Below are positions 1-10,215 of a stretch of 64,000 nt of DNA, piece by piece. The notes beneath the pieces are model-generated. The model worked only from the letters and a program-made list of their open reading frames with translations, was not told where the DNA came from and made no database searches. Source of the DNA: Gambelia wislizenii (lineage: Eukaryota; Chordata; Lepidosauria; Squamata; Crotaphytidae); assembly GCA_030847615.1 (NCBI GenBank), contig JAUMIR010000004.1:77283001-77347000 (forward strand), in the 5' to 3' direction. The translations under genes were made by a program, and so were the position numbers. Every line of letters starts with the position of its first letter. The first letter of the stretch is position 1.

Positions 1-1360
1 GCTCTACACCATTGCCTCTGGCAATATATAGATTCTAGTGGGAGAGGCTGAATCCTTTTAATTCCACTGAAATATGATCCACCAAAGTATTAAGCATTTA
101 GCACAGCCAGATTAGATTACAATCCTTTTCCACTCAGGAATACACTAGCATCTGCACTGAGTAGATATTTATAAGATTGCACTGTTAATTCTTTTAATGG
201 CAAGTTAGCCATTGTTTGAGTTGCATATTCTCCCAGTATCTTATACTCACAAGATCTTCTAAATTCTCATTTTAGTCCACTTTATTTGGCACAGACTTTA
301 CATTAGGCTGGGAGATGGTAACATGCCTATGCAAGAGACAGGTTTAAGAGAAGTTTGAAGAATATTTTCTCTCTTAACTCTGGAGCAAAGTGTAAACCCA
401 ATATAATGTTAGCTGTTTCTGAACACATGGAAGCTGAGTTTGTTGATCTCTGGACGAGAAGAAAATTGCTCATTTAATATGCTTCAGACAAACTACTTGT
501 CTTCTTTACCACTGCAGATTTTCACAAAACCAAACCAAGATCCCGGTTAGGCCAAGAACCGAGACTGTATAAACCAGTGGTGAGCAGATATGAATGATGG
601 CTCTAGATTTTTAGGCAGTGAATCATACATGTCCCTCCTTAATCTTGTGATGCCAGTAAATACACAAGGTACACAACAGGTCAAGACAGGAATAAACTTA
701 GCCATAACTGCTTTAGGCAGGGACTTACAAGAACTTTTCTGTTGGGGTTCTACAGTGAAGTCCAGCTCTTGTTTCTGTCTAGGCAAAACTCAGTCAATAA
801 ACAGAAAACCTTCTAGATGGCAATAATTTATTCAAGAGGGGAAAAAAACAAGGTTCTATCTATCAGAATTTGCCATTCCCAAAGAGCGAGTAGACAGTAG
901 TCAATACACAACAGGAATCTTGTTGGGGTATCATAGGTCTGCCAGCAAAGTGGCAAGAACAAGTACCTAAGGAAGTTTCACTTTTAGATGGAAAGAGGAA
1001 CTGACAAGCAGGGACCCAGACAAAGCTAACACTCTTCTGCTAGGCTTCATTGGTCAACAGCAGACAGCCTGGACGTGATGTCTTTACCCTCCCTGTGTTT
1101 GCCCAAGCATCTTGCTCCAATGTTACTGGAGAATTTAATATCATGGCACCCACTTCAAGATATGGCTTTAAATCCAGACAGATCAAATCTAAAATCTTCA
1201 AGTCTTTTATCTCAATTCCTTTATCTAGAGGAGTCCCAACCAGTACAATGAGTACAACATGACAACTTTGGTTTGAGAAGTACAGTCCAATTAAATGGCC
1301 AAAATTCACACACAAATGCTAGTATCCAGTTAGAGGCAAACAAGTGTGTAAGTCACTATA
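1..1360. other. No recognised feature (putative intron)
   Basis: AT-rich sequence with only short chance reading frames on both strands. I see no repeat family I can name and no exon. If the exon at 8569-8650 is VLDLR exon 1, this belongs to intron 1 of that gene on the minus strand. Confidence 0.4.
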
Positions 1361-1597
1361 GAGGGCCAGAATGATGTAGTTTGAGTGTTGGACTATGACT
1401 CTGGAGACCAGGATTCAAATCCCTGCTCCACCATGGAAACCCACTGGGTGACTTTGGGCCGGTTACACTGTCTCACCATCAGAGGAAGGCAAAGGCAAAC
1501 CCCCTAATGAATAGATCTTGCCAAGAAAACCCTGTGATAGATTCACCTTAGGGTTGCCGTAAGTTGGAAACAACTTGAAGGCACACAGCAGTAATAA
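1361..1597 (+). mobile_element. tRNA-derived SINE, Sauria type
   Basis: The head has an internal polymerase III B-box-like motif (ATTCAAATCC near 1413). It is followed by the usual body (CATGGAAACCCACTGGGTGA) and a tail ending GGAAACAACTTGAAGGCACA. The tail resembles the 3' end of BovB LINEs, which is how this SINE family is thought to be mobilised. Copies at 5931-6144, 6687-6900 and 43898-44130 share head, body and tail. The copy has scattered substitutions, so it is not recent. The family name is recalled, not searched. Confidence 0.85.
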
Positions 1598-2063
1598 AAT
1601 CACACTATGTGTGTGGGGCCAAAAAGACACCACTGCACAACAGACATATTTTACTGAGAGAAGTGGAAAAGGAATTGTGCAGATAGCATGCTCCACTGTG
1701 CCTTGTCTTTGCACATGCTGACCAGGCACTGTGTTGTGTTTGTGGATTGCAATTATGCATCATATACTGTGCATTGTGCAATGTGCAACAGCACATAGTC
1801 ATTGACATGTGTTGCGTAATGTTGTTATGTTGCATGGAGGTTTTGTAGTGTTTGTCTAGCATCTCTCCATGTGCAAATATTTATGCTACGCTGAGGGGAT
1901 ATTGGCTTGCAGCCAAAGTATGTCACAAAGCTGACAGCACAATTCAGATTTTTCTGGCCAGTGGTAGAAGTTCCTTAACCTTGGTCAGGCCTTCTGCCTT
2001 TGAATATCCAAGCAAATTCCACCTTCCAAACACTTTGCCTCCAACTTTGTGAAGAGGAAACGC
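1598..2063. other. No recognised feature
   Basis: The stretch is TG/CA-rich between about 1735 and 1860, with many TGTG, TGCA and TTGT steps, but it is not a clean microsatellite. Nothing else is recognised. Confidence 0.35.
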
Positions 2064-2484
2064 AGGGCCTGTTTATATGAGGAGGGGAATGTAGTGCCCC
2101 ACAGTAAGTCGTAGCAGCTGCAACCTGTTTAATGGTGGTTTTGCCCCCAGCAGCCCCCATAAACTTCGCATCCAAGATGACAGCTGGTGAGGGGGCAGCG
2201 GCATGGGGACAGCAGGAGGGAGAGAAACTGGGGAAGGGAGAGTGGATGGAAGCCACCCTTCTACTTCCCCAATTCCTGTGCGGCAATGGCAACAGTGGTC
2301 AGGGTGGGTGGATGGTAATGACAGCTGCCCACCTCCCTTCCCCATCTCCGATAGCTTGGAAGAGGGGTGAATGGCAGCTGCAGGCACTTGCCCTCTCAGC
2401 AAGCCCCGCCCCTGCACACATCTGTCCAATCAGATTTGCAATTCCTCTCATTTGGGCAAGCAAATCAAATTGACTTGCTTGTTT

Positions 2485-3401
2485 CTGTGGTGGAAGTGCG
2501 ATTAAGGCTAGGAAATACTGGTTTAAAATTAATAAAGAAATTGAGGATATATTGGGCTTCGAAATAGGATTAAGATCAGAACTGTATTTACTAAATATGA
2601 TAAAGCTAGAAAATAAAAAGGAGAAAGAACACAGGGACTTATTAATGTACTTAATTATGGCTGCAAGAATTAATTTTGCAAAAAGATGGAAAGTTAAAGA
2701 AATTCCTACAATGTCGGATTGGCGAGTTAAAGTAATGGAGTTGGCCAATATAGATAAATTAACAAATCTAGTAAGGGGGAACCCAAAAGAAAAATATCTT
2801 AGAAAATGGAAACCATTTATAGAATTTATAAAATATAAAGAAGGGGAGATTAACATAATTGGATTTGATTAATAAGCGAGTGGGCACGGAGGAAGAAGTT
2901 AGAACAATTAGTTAACATCCATAATAGGAAGAAAGCGTTAAGGATGGTTAAGATTGTTTTAGAGATTAGTCATGGAAAGCTAGTAACAGAATTGTTATCT
3001 CTATTAATAATGCCTTGAGATTAAATAGGATAAAAACTAGATACTTAGTAATAATAATCATGGATGTTATTATTAAAGTGAGTAAAGAAAGGAGAGTCAG
3101 AAGGTAGGATACTATATATGTTTACTTTGATATATTATGTTAGGTTACGTTGGAAGAGAGGAGTAATAATAAATTTAAGTATAGTCATATAGGATCTGAC
3201 ATCGGTAAGCGGGAAGTCATTTTAATTTTGTGTTATTAGAGAAATGTCTGGGGGGGAGGGCACAGGTAGGGGGGAGGGAATTTGATTGTAGATGGCTTTG
3301 TATATGTTGGTGTTGTATGTCTGTATAGGTATGTATATGTCTGTCTATGTTGTAAGTTTAATGTTTATATAAGAATAAATAAAAAAATTAAAATTAAATG
3401 A
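2485..3401 (+). mobile_element. 5'-truncated L1 LINE with 19-bp target duplication
   Basis: Only the ORF2 C-terminus and 3' UTR are present. The 3' UTR has a G-rich tract (about 3247-3280) of the kind common in L1, an AATAAA near 3373 and an A-rich tail. The 19-bp sequence CAAATTGACTTGCTTGTTT occurs directly before (2466-2484) and directly after (3402-3420) the insert. That is the signature of target-primed reverse transcription. The exact duplication suggests a fairly recent insertion into the family A element. Confidence 0.9.
2486..2872 (+). pseudogene. L1 ORF2 C-terminal fragment
   Basis: An open frame runs from the truncation point to a TAA at 2870-2872, about 128 codons with no internal stop. 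The protein has the layout of the L1 ORF2 C-terminus: a tryptophan-containing stretch, then the core LLMYLIMAARINFAKRWK near 2640-2700, then PTMSDWRVKVMELANIDKL. L1 ORF2 normally carries endonuclease and reverse transcriptase domains upstream. Both are absent here, so this is a dead 5'-truncated copy. It has no start codon of its own at the junction. The L1 clade is confident; the subfamily is not assigned. Confidence 0.85.
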
Positions 3402-3440
3402 CAAATTGACTTGCTTGTTTTGGGCCTTCCCCACCCTTCA

Positions 3441-3912
3441 CAATACAGCTAAATCACACAGAATGCCATTAGGACAAGTAGGATTCTCCTCGCATTCCGT
3501 GAGGAGTTTTTTTCACTGTTTGGACAACCCCTCAACTTGCCATTTTTTGCTTGCTAGCATCTCCTGTTGTCTGTTTATGAAATCCAGATTATGTGAGTTT
3601 ATCTGATTAATTCTGCCTCCCATTCCCAAATTGACCAAAACTAGTTTAGCAACATCTGGACCGTTCTTGTATTCACTGGCTTCTCTTCAAAGACGCCTGG
3701 TGAAGGATAGAAATAATTTTGTTTCTTTCTTTCAGACTAAACTTCCATTGGGTGATTCATTTCATAATTTTATTAAGAATGCTAGCAAGTAGGACTTTGA
3801 TATTCTGATGAAGTCTGCAAGCCACACCACTGCAGGAATGATTTGTTAAAATATAAGTCACTTAACAAATGGGTCCCTGTAATACTTTCAGCATTGCTCT
3901 GATTGGGCAAGC
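3441..3912. other. No recognised feature
   Basis: Ordinary AT-rich sequence between the family A remnant and the SINE at 3913. Only short chance frames are present. Confidence 0.35.
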
Positions 3913-4140
3913 AAGCATGCTGTAGTGGTTGTGGTGTTGATCTTGGACTGGGGAGATCTGAGTTCAAATTCCCACTTAGCCATGGGTGATTTTGGGCCAG
4001 TCACTATCCCTCAGTTCAACCTACCTCAGAGGAGGAGGTTTGAGGAGGAGATTAAGGAGGGTCTAAATATTATTCAGATAAAGAAAGGGATGAAAGCTAG
4101 GCATGACACCTTGATCATGGAGGAAAAGTAGAGTATAAAT
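3913..4140 (+). mobile_element. tRNA-derived SINE, second type
   Basis: The head reads like a tRNA-related promoter (GCTGTAGTGGTTGTGGTGTT) with a B-box-like GTTCAAATTCC near 3961. A body with GGGCCAGTCACTATCCCTCA follows, then a tail containing CTCAGAGGAGG. It lacks the BovB-like tail of the Sauria SINEs, so it is a separate or chimeric family. It abuts the CR1 3' end at 4141 directly. Confidence 0.6.
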
Positions 4141-4660
4141 GTAACCATAGAATCATAGAATTGTAGAGTTGGAAGAGACCACAAGGGCCATCCAGTCCAA
4201 CCCCCTGCCATGCAGGAAATCACGATCAAAGCATCTCTGACAGATGGCCATCCAGCCTCTGTTTAAAGACCTCCAAGGAAGGAGACCCCACCACACTCCG
4301 AGGGAGTGTGTTCCACTGCCGAACAGCTCTTACTGTCAGAAAGTTCCTCCTAATGTTGAGGTGGAATCTCTGTTCCTGGAGCTTGCACCCATTGTTCCGT
4401 GTTCTGCTAGTGTTCTAGCAGAAAACAAGCTTGCTCCATCCTCAATGTGACACCCCTTCAAATACTTAAACAGGGATATCATATCACCCCTTAAATGTCT
4501 TTTTTTCCAGGCTAAACATACCCAGCTCCCTAAGTCTTTCCTCATAAGGCATGGTTTCCAGACCTTTCACCATTTTAGTCATCCTCCTCTGAACACACTC
4601 CAATTTGTCAATATCCTTTTTTAATTGTCGTGTCCAGAACTGCACACAGTATTCTGTATT
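4141..4660 (-). mobile_element. CR1 LINE 3' end, 5'-truncated
   Basis: On the minus strand this runs from the end of the ORF2 domain (EYCVQFW, then [20 protein letters not shown]) to the CR1 3' terminus. The terminus has the 8-bp repeat seen here as CATAGAATCATAGAAT at 4145-4160. The frame is broken several times compared with the copies at 16.2 and 38.1 kb. Truncation occurs near 4656, where the similarity stops. CR1 elements are usually 5'-truncated like this. Confidence 0.9.
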
Positions 4661-5930
4661 AGTTATTTGCTTAAAAGCCTGCCAACGACTATGTTTCCTG
4701 GAGGGACAATGCGAGAATAGAATCCTCTCCCCGACCACCCCCTAAAGTAGAAAGACTGTCAGATTTCATGGCCAGAACTACTGTTCCTTCTATGCATGTC
4801 TTTCAGCTTTGACAACAGCTCTGGCAAAAGGAGAAGGTAGGATAGCTAGTATTCGGCTTGAGGTCAGATTTGGTCCTGGGCTGCCACTTGCTAATCTTTA
4901 AAAGTACTGTACTCCACAAATATAGCTGAAGACCCACATGCCCTGCTGTTTTACAGCAAGGATAGGTCTTGCTTCATTATTCAAAGCAAGTACAGAGCTA
5001 TATTTTTATTTAGTTTTTCCGTTGGTTCCGTTTTAAAAAATATATTTCCTTCTTCCTTCTGTAAATGAAATAAATATTTCATTTTTAATTTATTCTTACA
5101 TTTGCACCAAAAAAGGGGGGATGGGCCTGCCTAAAAAAAAAACAAAAAACCCTGCAGAAGATCAGGCAAAGCAAAGAAGAAATGCTTCTTTCTTTCATCC
5201 CCAGCTCTCTACTACCCTACTAATGCTTTGTCCAATTCCCTAATGCTTTCACCCCATTCTTTCATAAAGGACCACAAGGACCCGATCAAGAACCAGGGAT
5301 AAAGGACTTCTCATTTATCCCCATTCTTGATCTAGCAAGTCATACTTGTATAAAAGCATGTTTCGGCATGCATGCAGATCTTTAAGTAAAGGAATGGCGT
5401 GCCAGTGAGCTAGTTCAGGAATAGGCCCTGGACCATCTCCACCTCAGTCCTATCCATTCATCCTTTTGACCCCAGATCCTTCAGCCTAAATCCTAGCTTT
5501 ATCAGCTGAAAGCTGGCACCTGCCTGCTATTCTCTTTGGCCAACATCTCCAACATCACTTGGAGTGTGGGGCAGCATGAATACTCTTTACCCTTGACCCC
5601 TGTTGCTTCTGAGGTTTGGGGAAGGGGAGTTTCTTTCTTTCTTTTTTAAGCCTAATCAGGATTTCCGTACACACCTTAGGTATTCCTTTGGCTAGCAGTA
5701 ACCCATTCTGAGCCTATGCAAGGGCCAATTTTGCCACTCACAACATACCTAGTATTCCCAACCCTCCTCTACCTGGCATCCTATAGATCAGTTGGAGTCC
5801 AATGCCCATCACTCCCAGTCATGCTGATGGGGGATGATGGAGGTTGTAATCCAACATGTCTACAGAATACCAAGTGAGCGGAAGTTGTGCTATGATATCC
5901 CTAAATGACAGAAATGTCCCTACTCTAGTG
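4661..5930. other. No recognised feature
   Basis: AT-rich DNA with short A and T runs (5030-5160) and no repeat that I can name with confidence. A piece near 5780-5870 (ATGCCCATCACTCCCAGTCA) may be an old interspersed repeat, but I cannot assign it. Confidence 0.35.
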
Positions 5931-6144
5931 TTGTTGTTATATGGCTTCAAGACAACTCTGACTTACAGTGACCCTATCCTAGGGTCTTCTTGGCAATTTT
6001 TTTTCTTATGATTTGCCTTCCTTTTAGACTGAGAGAGTGTGACTTGCCAAGATCACCCAGTGATTTTCCATAGCTAAGCACAAATTTGAACCCTGGTCAA
6101 CCAAAGTCCTAGTCCAACACTAATACCACTACACCATGCTGGCT
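5931..6144 (-). mobile_element. Sauria-type SINE, reverse orientation
   Basis: Read on the minus strand it has the head (AGCCAGCATGGTGTAGTGG), the body and the BovB-like tail of the copy at 1361. The 8-bp direct repeat CTCTAGTG flanks it at 5923-5930 and 6149-6156 and is a plausible target duplication. The tail is at the low-coordinate end (TTGTTGTTATATGGCTTCAA). Confidence 0.85.
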
Positions 6145-6686
6145 ACCGCTCTAGTGTACTGATATTAAATATTCATTTCACTTTTCATGGTCATTTGCTC
6201 ATTCAGAACACCAATAATTTTGTATTCCAATGAGAATTTTCAATTACTCTCCCCTCAACCTCAGAACCTCCAGATGTGTTGGGCCATCCTGGGAGTGGTT
6301 TGATGGAAGACTTTGACACATCAGGAAGGCACAGGGCTGGGGAAGCTTGTTCAGCTACCTCTATAATTCTTTCAAGTCAGCTTTGTTTCCGGAAAACTTC
6401 ACCAAGTTCTACATGTGTGAGAGTATGTACGTGGAATGCTCTACATTCAGTTTTTATTCATCACCACAACAGTTTCCAAACAAAGAAGAGGAATGATGAG
6501 CTCAAATTCAGACTTTTTGTGAGTGTGGGTATTACTCGTCCTCCACCCCAGACCCATCCTGTGATTAAAATAAAAATAAAAATCATTTCCATGACAACTA
6601 GTCTTGTGAGCAATAGAACTGACCACTGTTTCAGGTATTCTGAAATGAAATGACATGAGACTGATATAAGGACATATATTTAACTT

Positions 6687-6900
6687 TGTTGTTTTGTGCC
6701 TTCAAGTCATTTCTGACTTATGGCAATGCTATCATAGGGTTTTCTTGGCAAGGTTTGTTCAGGTGGGGTTCCATTTACCTTCCTCTGAGGCTGAGAGAGT
6801 GTGACTTGGCCAAGGTCATTCAGTGGGTTTCTATGGCTGAGAGGGATTCAAACCATATTCTCCAGAGTTGTAGTCCAATACTCAAAACACCACGCTGGCT
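6687..6900 (-). mobile_element. Sauria-type SINE, reverse orientation
   Basis: It has the same structure as the copy at 5931, with the tail at GTTGTTTTGTGCCTTCAAGT and the head ending at ACCACGCTGGCT. The flanking repeat ATATATTTA at 6675-6683 and 6904-6912 is a plausible target duplication. It is immediately followed by the 5S-derived SINE. Confidence 0.85.
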
Positions 6901-6921
6901 CTAATATATTTATCTAAAAGG

Positions 6922-7150
6922 GCCTAAATACCATGAAGGCACCAGATCCCATCTGATCTTGGGAGATAAGCAGGGTCAACCCTGGCTAATACCTAGATGG
7001 GAGACTGCCAAATAATACCAGGTGCTGTAGGCTACATTTCAGAGGAAGGAACTGGCAGACTATCTGTGAGTATTCCTTGCCTAAGAAAGCTCTAGGAAAT
7101 GAATGGAGTCACCATAAGTCGACAGGCAACTTGAAAGCATATACACACAG
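6922..7150 (+). mobile_element. 5S rRNA-derived SINE with BovB-like tail
   Basis: Positions 6922-7034 follow the layout of 5S ribosomal RNA across about 113 of the usual 120 bases. They include ATCCCATCTGATCTTGGGAG, TAAGCAGGGTC, TAGATGGGAGACTGCC and the end CCAGGTGCTGTAGGCT. These include the internal polymerase III promoter boxes. The second part ends in GAGTCACCATAAGTCGACAG and ACTTGAAAGCATA, the same BovB-like tail as the tRNA SINEs. A 5S-tailed SINE of this kind has been described in lizards (recalled, not checked). It is not a functional 5S gene because it is diverged and has a SINE tail. Confidence 0.85.
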
Positions 7151-8080
7151 ATTTAACTAAAACAAGAATTTTAAGAAAAGGGTAAAGAATAGAAGATCCG
7201 GATGCCCAAGTGACATACATCAGAATGGTTCTATTGAAATGTCAATTAGGTTTTTCTCATATTGGAAATGAGCATAAACAACAAAGCCATTTTTATCTGC
7301 TAATTTTCATCAACCAAGAAACTAGCCCATATCCACATCTTGCTCCCTCCCCTTCTTCTCCGCCCCCCCCCCCTCTGCCCCAAGGTATCCTTCAAGTCTC
7401 CACAGGATGGAATTTTGCTTTGCTATTTTAGCATAAATCTGGCCAGAGCTTCAGTGGAATTTGAAACCAAAAGGCCTTAATAAATAAATATTACGATAAG
7501 AATATGAAAGCAATGCAGACACTGAAGATAATTGGAGAGGGGGGGAGAGGAGAGAAATCTCTAAGCATTCTGTTCTAACCTAAAATCACCAGGCTTAACA
7601 TGAACCCAAGTCCTCTAGAGCTTCATAAGGCTTTGCAAAGGTAAAAAAAAAACAAAACAACATGCAAAACACTCTCTTGTACTTTTTGAGTCTTGTTTCC
7701 ACCACATTCTATCGTTTAAAAACCACCACAACAAGAACAACAACACACTTTGAAAGAGATAACACAATATCCTTGGAACTCCCCTCAGTTTTACACAGAA
7801 GGTGAAGAGGAAGCAAAACCTACATGATGAAAATATTGTCAATATAGAAGCATGGATTTAGGAAAGCCCACTCCTGTATTTCTACCACATGCTGTCCCTT
7901 CCTTTTCCGTAGTCTTGACGGACAAGTTAGTATCACAGCACTAGTAAGAGATGGGTGTGCGGGTGGGTGTGTATACAGTACAGTACATGCATCTGTTGTT
8001 GTTCAATGGGAAGGCACTACAAGCGAATCAGGCCCTTTACAGAGGTACCTGTGTGGTAAAACGCATCTCCTTCCCTTTGG
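7151..8080. other. No recognised feature
   Basis: AT-rich sequence with a short C-rich run (7363-7373) and an A-rich run (7643-7655). No exon or named repeat was recognised. Confidence 0.35.
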
Positions 8081-8299
8081 GTTGCATCTCAAGCGCCGCA
8101 GCAAAGGTGCGTTAAAGACGGGTCCCTGGGCAACAAAGATTGCCACGCGCGCGCGTGGATCCTGGCAGCATTTTTACAGCAACTGTTTCTAATAGGATTC
8201 TATTGAATCCCGTAACAGATCAAAGAACCGGGATGAGGGGTGGGAGTGCTGTATACATTGATGGTCTTGTTTCTGGCTGTAAGGGAGGAAAGAAAAAGA

Positions 8300-8316
8300 C
8301 ACACACACACACACAA
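8300..8316. repeat. (CA)n microsatellite
   Basis: About eight uninterrupted CA units, in the putative start of intron 1 just downstream of exon 1. Confidence 0.9.
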
Positions 8317-8504
8317 ACGTTATCCCCTGTTTCCCTTCCACCTCTCTCTTTCTCTCTGTCGCCGGTCCCTGAAAAGCAATTTTCAAAGCAAGACTCAAGG
8401 AGGATTGTAGTAGGAGAAGCATTCAGCACTTAGATTAGGTATTTTGCCGGTGCATGTGAATCCCACCGCCTGTCCGAAGAGTTAAACTAAGACTAGAGAA
8501 ATGG

Positions 8505-8526
8505 TCACACACACACACACACACAC
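8505..8526. repeat. (CA)n microsatellite beside splice donor
   Basis: About eleven CA units. On the minus strand they form a (TG)n run about 40 bases into the putative intron after the donor at 8563-8568. Confidence 0.9.
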
Positions 8527-8568
8527 GTGGGGAGGAGAGACGGGGAAGCGGGAGAGATTTCCTCTTAC

Positions 8569-8650
8569 CTTGACTCGCTTTAGCCATGGTGTTGCCGGAG
8601 CAGAGGAGAAAGGAGAGCAGCCACAATCCAACCATCGCCCAGGTCCCCAT
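8569..8650 (-). CDS. VLDLR: First coding exon, secretory protein; VLDLR candidate
   Basis: Reading the minus strand from ATG at 8650, the 82-base exon encodes MGTWAMVGLWLLSFLLCSG then NTMAKASQ, plus one base of the next codon. It ends at AAG|GTAAGA, a consensus splice donor (8568-8563). The start has G at -3 and +4, and the upstream in-frame extension has no ATG. The residues form a signal peptide with a hydrophobic core WLLSFLL. Human VLDLR begins MGTSALWALWLLLALC and its exon 1 also codes only the signal region (recalled). Start, length, hydrophobic pattern and phase-1 end agree, as expected for a receptor built from class 1-1 LDL-receptor A modules. VLDLR binds apoE lipoproteins and reelin, and yolk precursors in egg-laying vertebrates. 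No later exon was found at 1-8568. Another secreted or type I membrane protein remains possible. Confidence 0.5.
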
Positions 8651-9018
8651 GACCACCGGCTTGCTTGTTAAGGGTCTTCTCGGAGGCTTTTCAAGAACCC
8701 ACCGAGAGCATGCAAACTCTCCCCAAAACACGCGCGGGCGCACAGAACTCTGTTGTTGTTGTTTGTTTGTTTGTTTTTCCCCTAGCGTGTGTGCAAGCGC
8801 TCCTGGAAAAAAAGTTGCCCCAATCTATATAGAGGGGTTGGGGTTAGGGTTTTTTAAAGGCGACTCAAATCCAGAAGAGAAAGACCCTGGGCGCCTTTTC
8901 AAGCGGACTTGATCGCCCGTCCTCCTTGCAGCGAGCGAGCGGCTCCTCTTTACCAAGAAGAAGAAACCTCCGCCAGTTCCAGTTTTGTTAGAGAGGGCAC
9001 CGTAGAGAGAGATTTTGA

Positions 9019-9040
9019 ATATATATATATATATATATAT
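9019..9040. repeat. (TA)n microsatellite
   Basis: About eleven TA units inside the CpG island. Their position makes length variation here potentially relevant to the promoter or 5' UTR. Confidence 0.9.
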
Positions 9041-9397
9041 AGAAGAAGAAGGAGCGCGCCTTGGTTGGTCTGGTGCTGGGGACCTGGGAAAGGTCCCTGC
9101 AAAGCAACGCCCTTTCTTTCCCCCCTTCCTCTGGCTGGCTGGCTCTCTGGGGCTTTCTATTTGCCTCAGCGGGCTCCTGCTTCCCTCCCTCCCAGCCCTC
9201 CTCGGCCGCTCGGCTCTGCCTGCAGGAATTTACAGTCTGCCGCTGGGGGAGCCGGGCCAGTCGCCATGGAGACGGCTTCCCCGGGAGCCAGGAGGTCAGG
9301 CGGAGAGACCCGGGGCCAGCAAGGGATCAATGCGAGCGCCCGGGGCCAGCCCCAGCAGACCCAACGCCGGCCCGCCCGCCCGCTCGCCCGCCGCAGC

Positions 9398-9434
9398 CTC
9401 GCCTCGCCTCGCCTCTCGCTCGCTCGCTCGCTCC
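9398..9434. repeat. CTCGC/CTCG simple repeat in CpG island
   Basis: A short tandem run of CTCGC then CTCG units, in the core of the island and in the putative 5' UTR or promoter. Confidence 0.8.
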
Positions 9435-9544
9435 CCTCCGGCACTTTGCCGGGCGGGCTAGGAAGGAAAAGAGGGGAGGGGAGGGGCGGCGAAAGGGGAT
9501 TGTGCTCAGAAAAAGAGAATTAAGAAGCCAAGGAGAAGCCGGGG

Positions 9545-9566
9545 AGGAGGAGGAGGAGGAGGAGAA
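9545..9566. repeat. (GAG)n trinucleotide repeat
   Basis: About seven GAG/AGG units at the distal edge of the CpG island. Human VLDLR has a CGG triplet repeat in its 5' UTR (recalled), but this is a different triplet and the parallel is weak. Confidence 0.8.
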
Positions 9567-9977
9567 GGGGGGGTTAAACTAACCAGCTTGCAAATGCCGG
9601 GACCTGCGACGCTTCTCTCTCCCCGCCCCCCCTTTCTTTTCAAAACTTGGGGCTGCCTGGTCTGAAGACAGGAGCCGTGGGGGTGCGCTGGGGCTCAATG
9701 CAAAACCCAGATCAAAGCGCTTTGGGCAGAGGGGGGGGATGGGGGGGATGGCGAGGAGGCAGAAATCCACGGTGGGAGGGGGAAAGAAAGAGAGAGAAGA
9801 AACTTATTTTTTGTCAGGTTTTAGACTTAACCTCAGAAATAACCCCTCCGCCCACCCCCCCACCCGCACAGGGCTCCGGTGATGTCTCCACTTCGCCCTG
9901 GAGCTAGATCATCCCTCCTTGCATTTTGGCGCATGTTTCTGAGGGGTTGTCCAAAAGGTGAAAAAACTCATCACAGA

Positions 9978-10215
9978 ATAGATTTTCCTTGGTCTCCCCC
10001 CCCCCCGCTGTGAGCCCTTGTTCTGGAAGAGTTTACTTCTGACGTTTCACCTGCATCTGTGGCTGGCATCTTTAGAGAATACCCAACCATTCTCTGAAGA
10101 CGCCAGCCACAGATGCAGGCGAAATGTCAGAAGTAAACTCTCCCAGAACACAGCCTTACAGCCTGGAAAAAAAACAAGGAAAAATCTATGGATGCCTGCC
10201 GTGAAAGCCTGCAAC
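9978..10215. mobile_element. Foldback (hairpin) repeat, copy 1
   Basis: The two arms are near-perfect inverted repeats around a short spacer at about 10080-10087. The left arm reads GCATCTGTGGCTGGCATCTT; the right arm reads GACGCCAGCCACAGATGCAG. Homologous termini such as GATTTTCCTTGG and CCAAGGAAAATC are found in the copy at 34793-35034. It includes a C run (about 9997-10008). I know this as an abundant reptile repeat but cannot give its superfamily. Confidence 0.75.

Larger units (their letters stand above)
2064..3440. mobile_element. Family A miniature DNA element, interrupted by L1
   Basis: The outer parts (2064-2484 and 3421 to about 3440) match the family at 10385-10797, 42352-42942 and 47500-48105. 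Shared parts include the start (GGCCTGTTTATATGAGG), a CCAAGATGaCAGC motif near 2171 and a CCAATCAGATT block near 2425. The element is split by the L1 at 2485-3401. The right boundary is uncertain and the left half is diverged and G-rich. Confidence 0.5.
8700..9650. promoter_or_regulatory. CpG island, putative promoter and 5' UTR of minus-strand gene
   Basis: This is the only long stretch of dense CpG outside repeats, richest at 9150-9500 (CGGCCGCTCGG, CCGCCCGCTCGCC). It contains GC-box-like sequence (GGGGAGGGGCGGC near 9476) and lies directly upstream of the signal-peptide exon on the minus strand. No clear TATA box is placed. The (TA)n at 9019-9040 is a microsatellite. A housekeeping-type dispersed start is the likely arrangement. 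The long plus-strand frames here are products of high GC content. Confidence 0.7.

Noticed and set aside
1361..1440. Functional tRNA gene
   Set aside because: Only the promoter-like boxes survive, the cloverleaf is not formed, and the sequence continues into a SINE body repeated elsewhere in the window.
6922..7034. Functional 5S rRNA gene
   Set aside because: Diverged from 5S rRNA, lacks a T-run terminator directly after it, and carries a SINE tail.
1..8568. Second VLDLR exon (LDL-receptor A module) on the minus strand
   Set aside because: I looked for the cysteine-rich CDGDEDCxDGSDE pattern in reverse and did not see it. If the gene call is right, intron 1 extends beyond the window.
8909..9582. 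Three overlapping plus-strand frames of 148-204 codons in the CpG island
   Set aside because: High GC lowers stop frequency. Compositions are arginine-, proline- and glycine-rich without domains, and they lie antisense to the putative 5' UTR and promoter.
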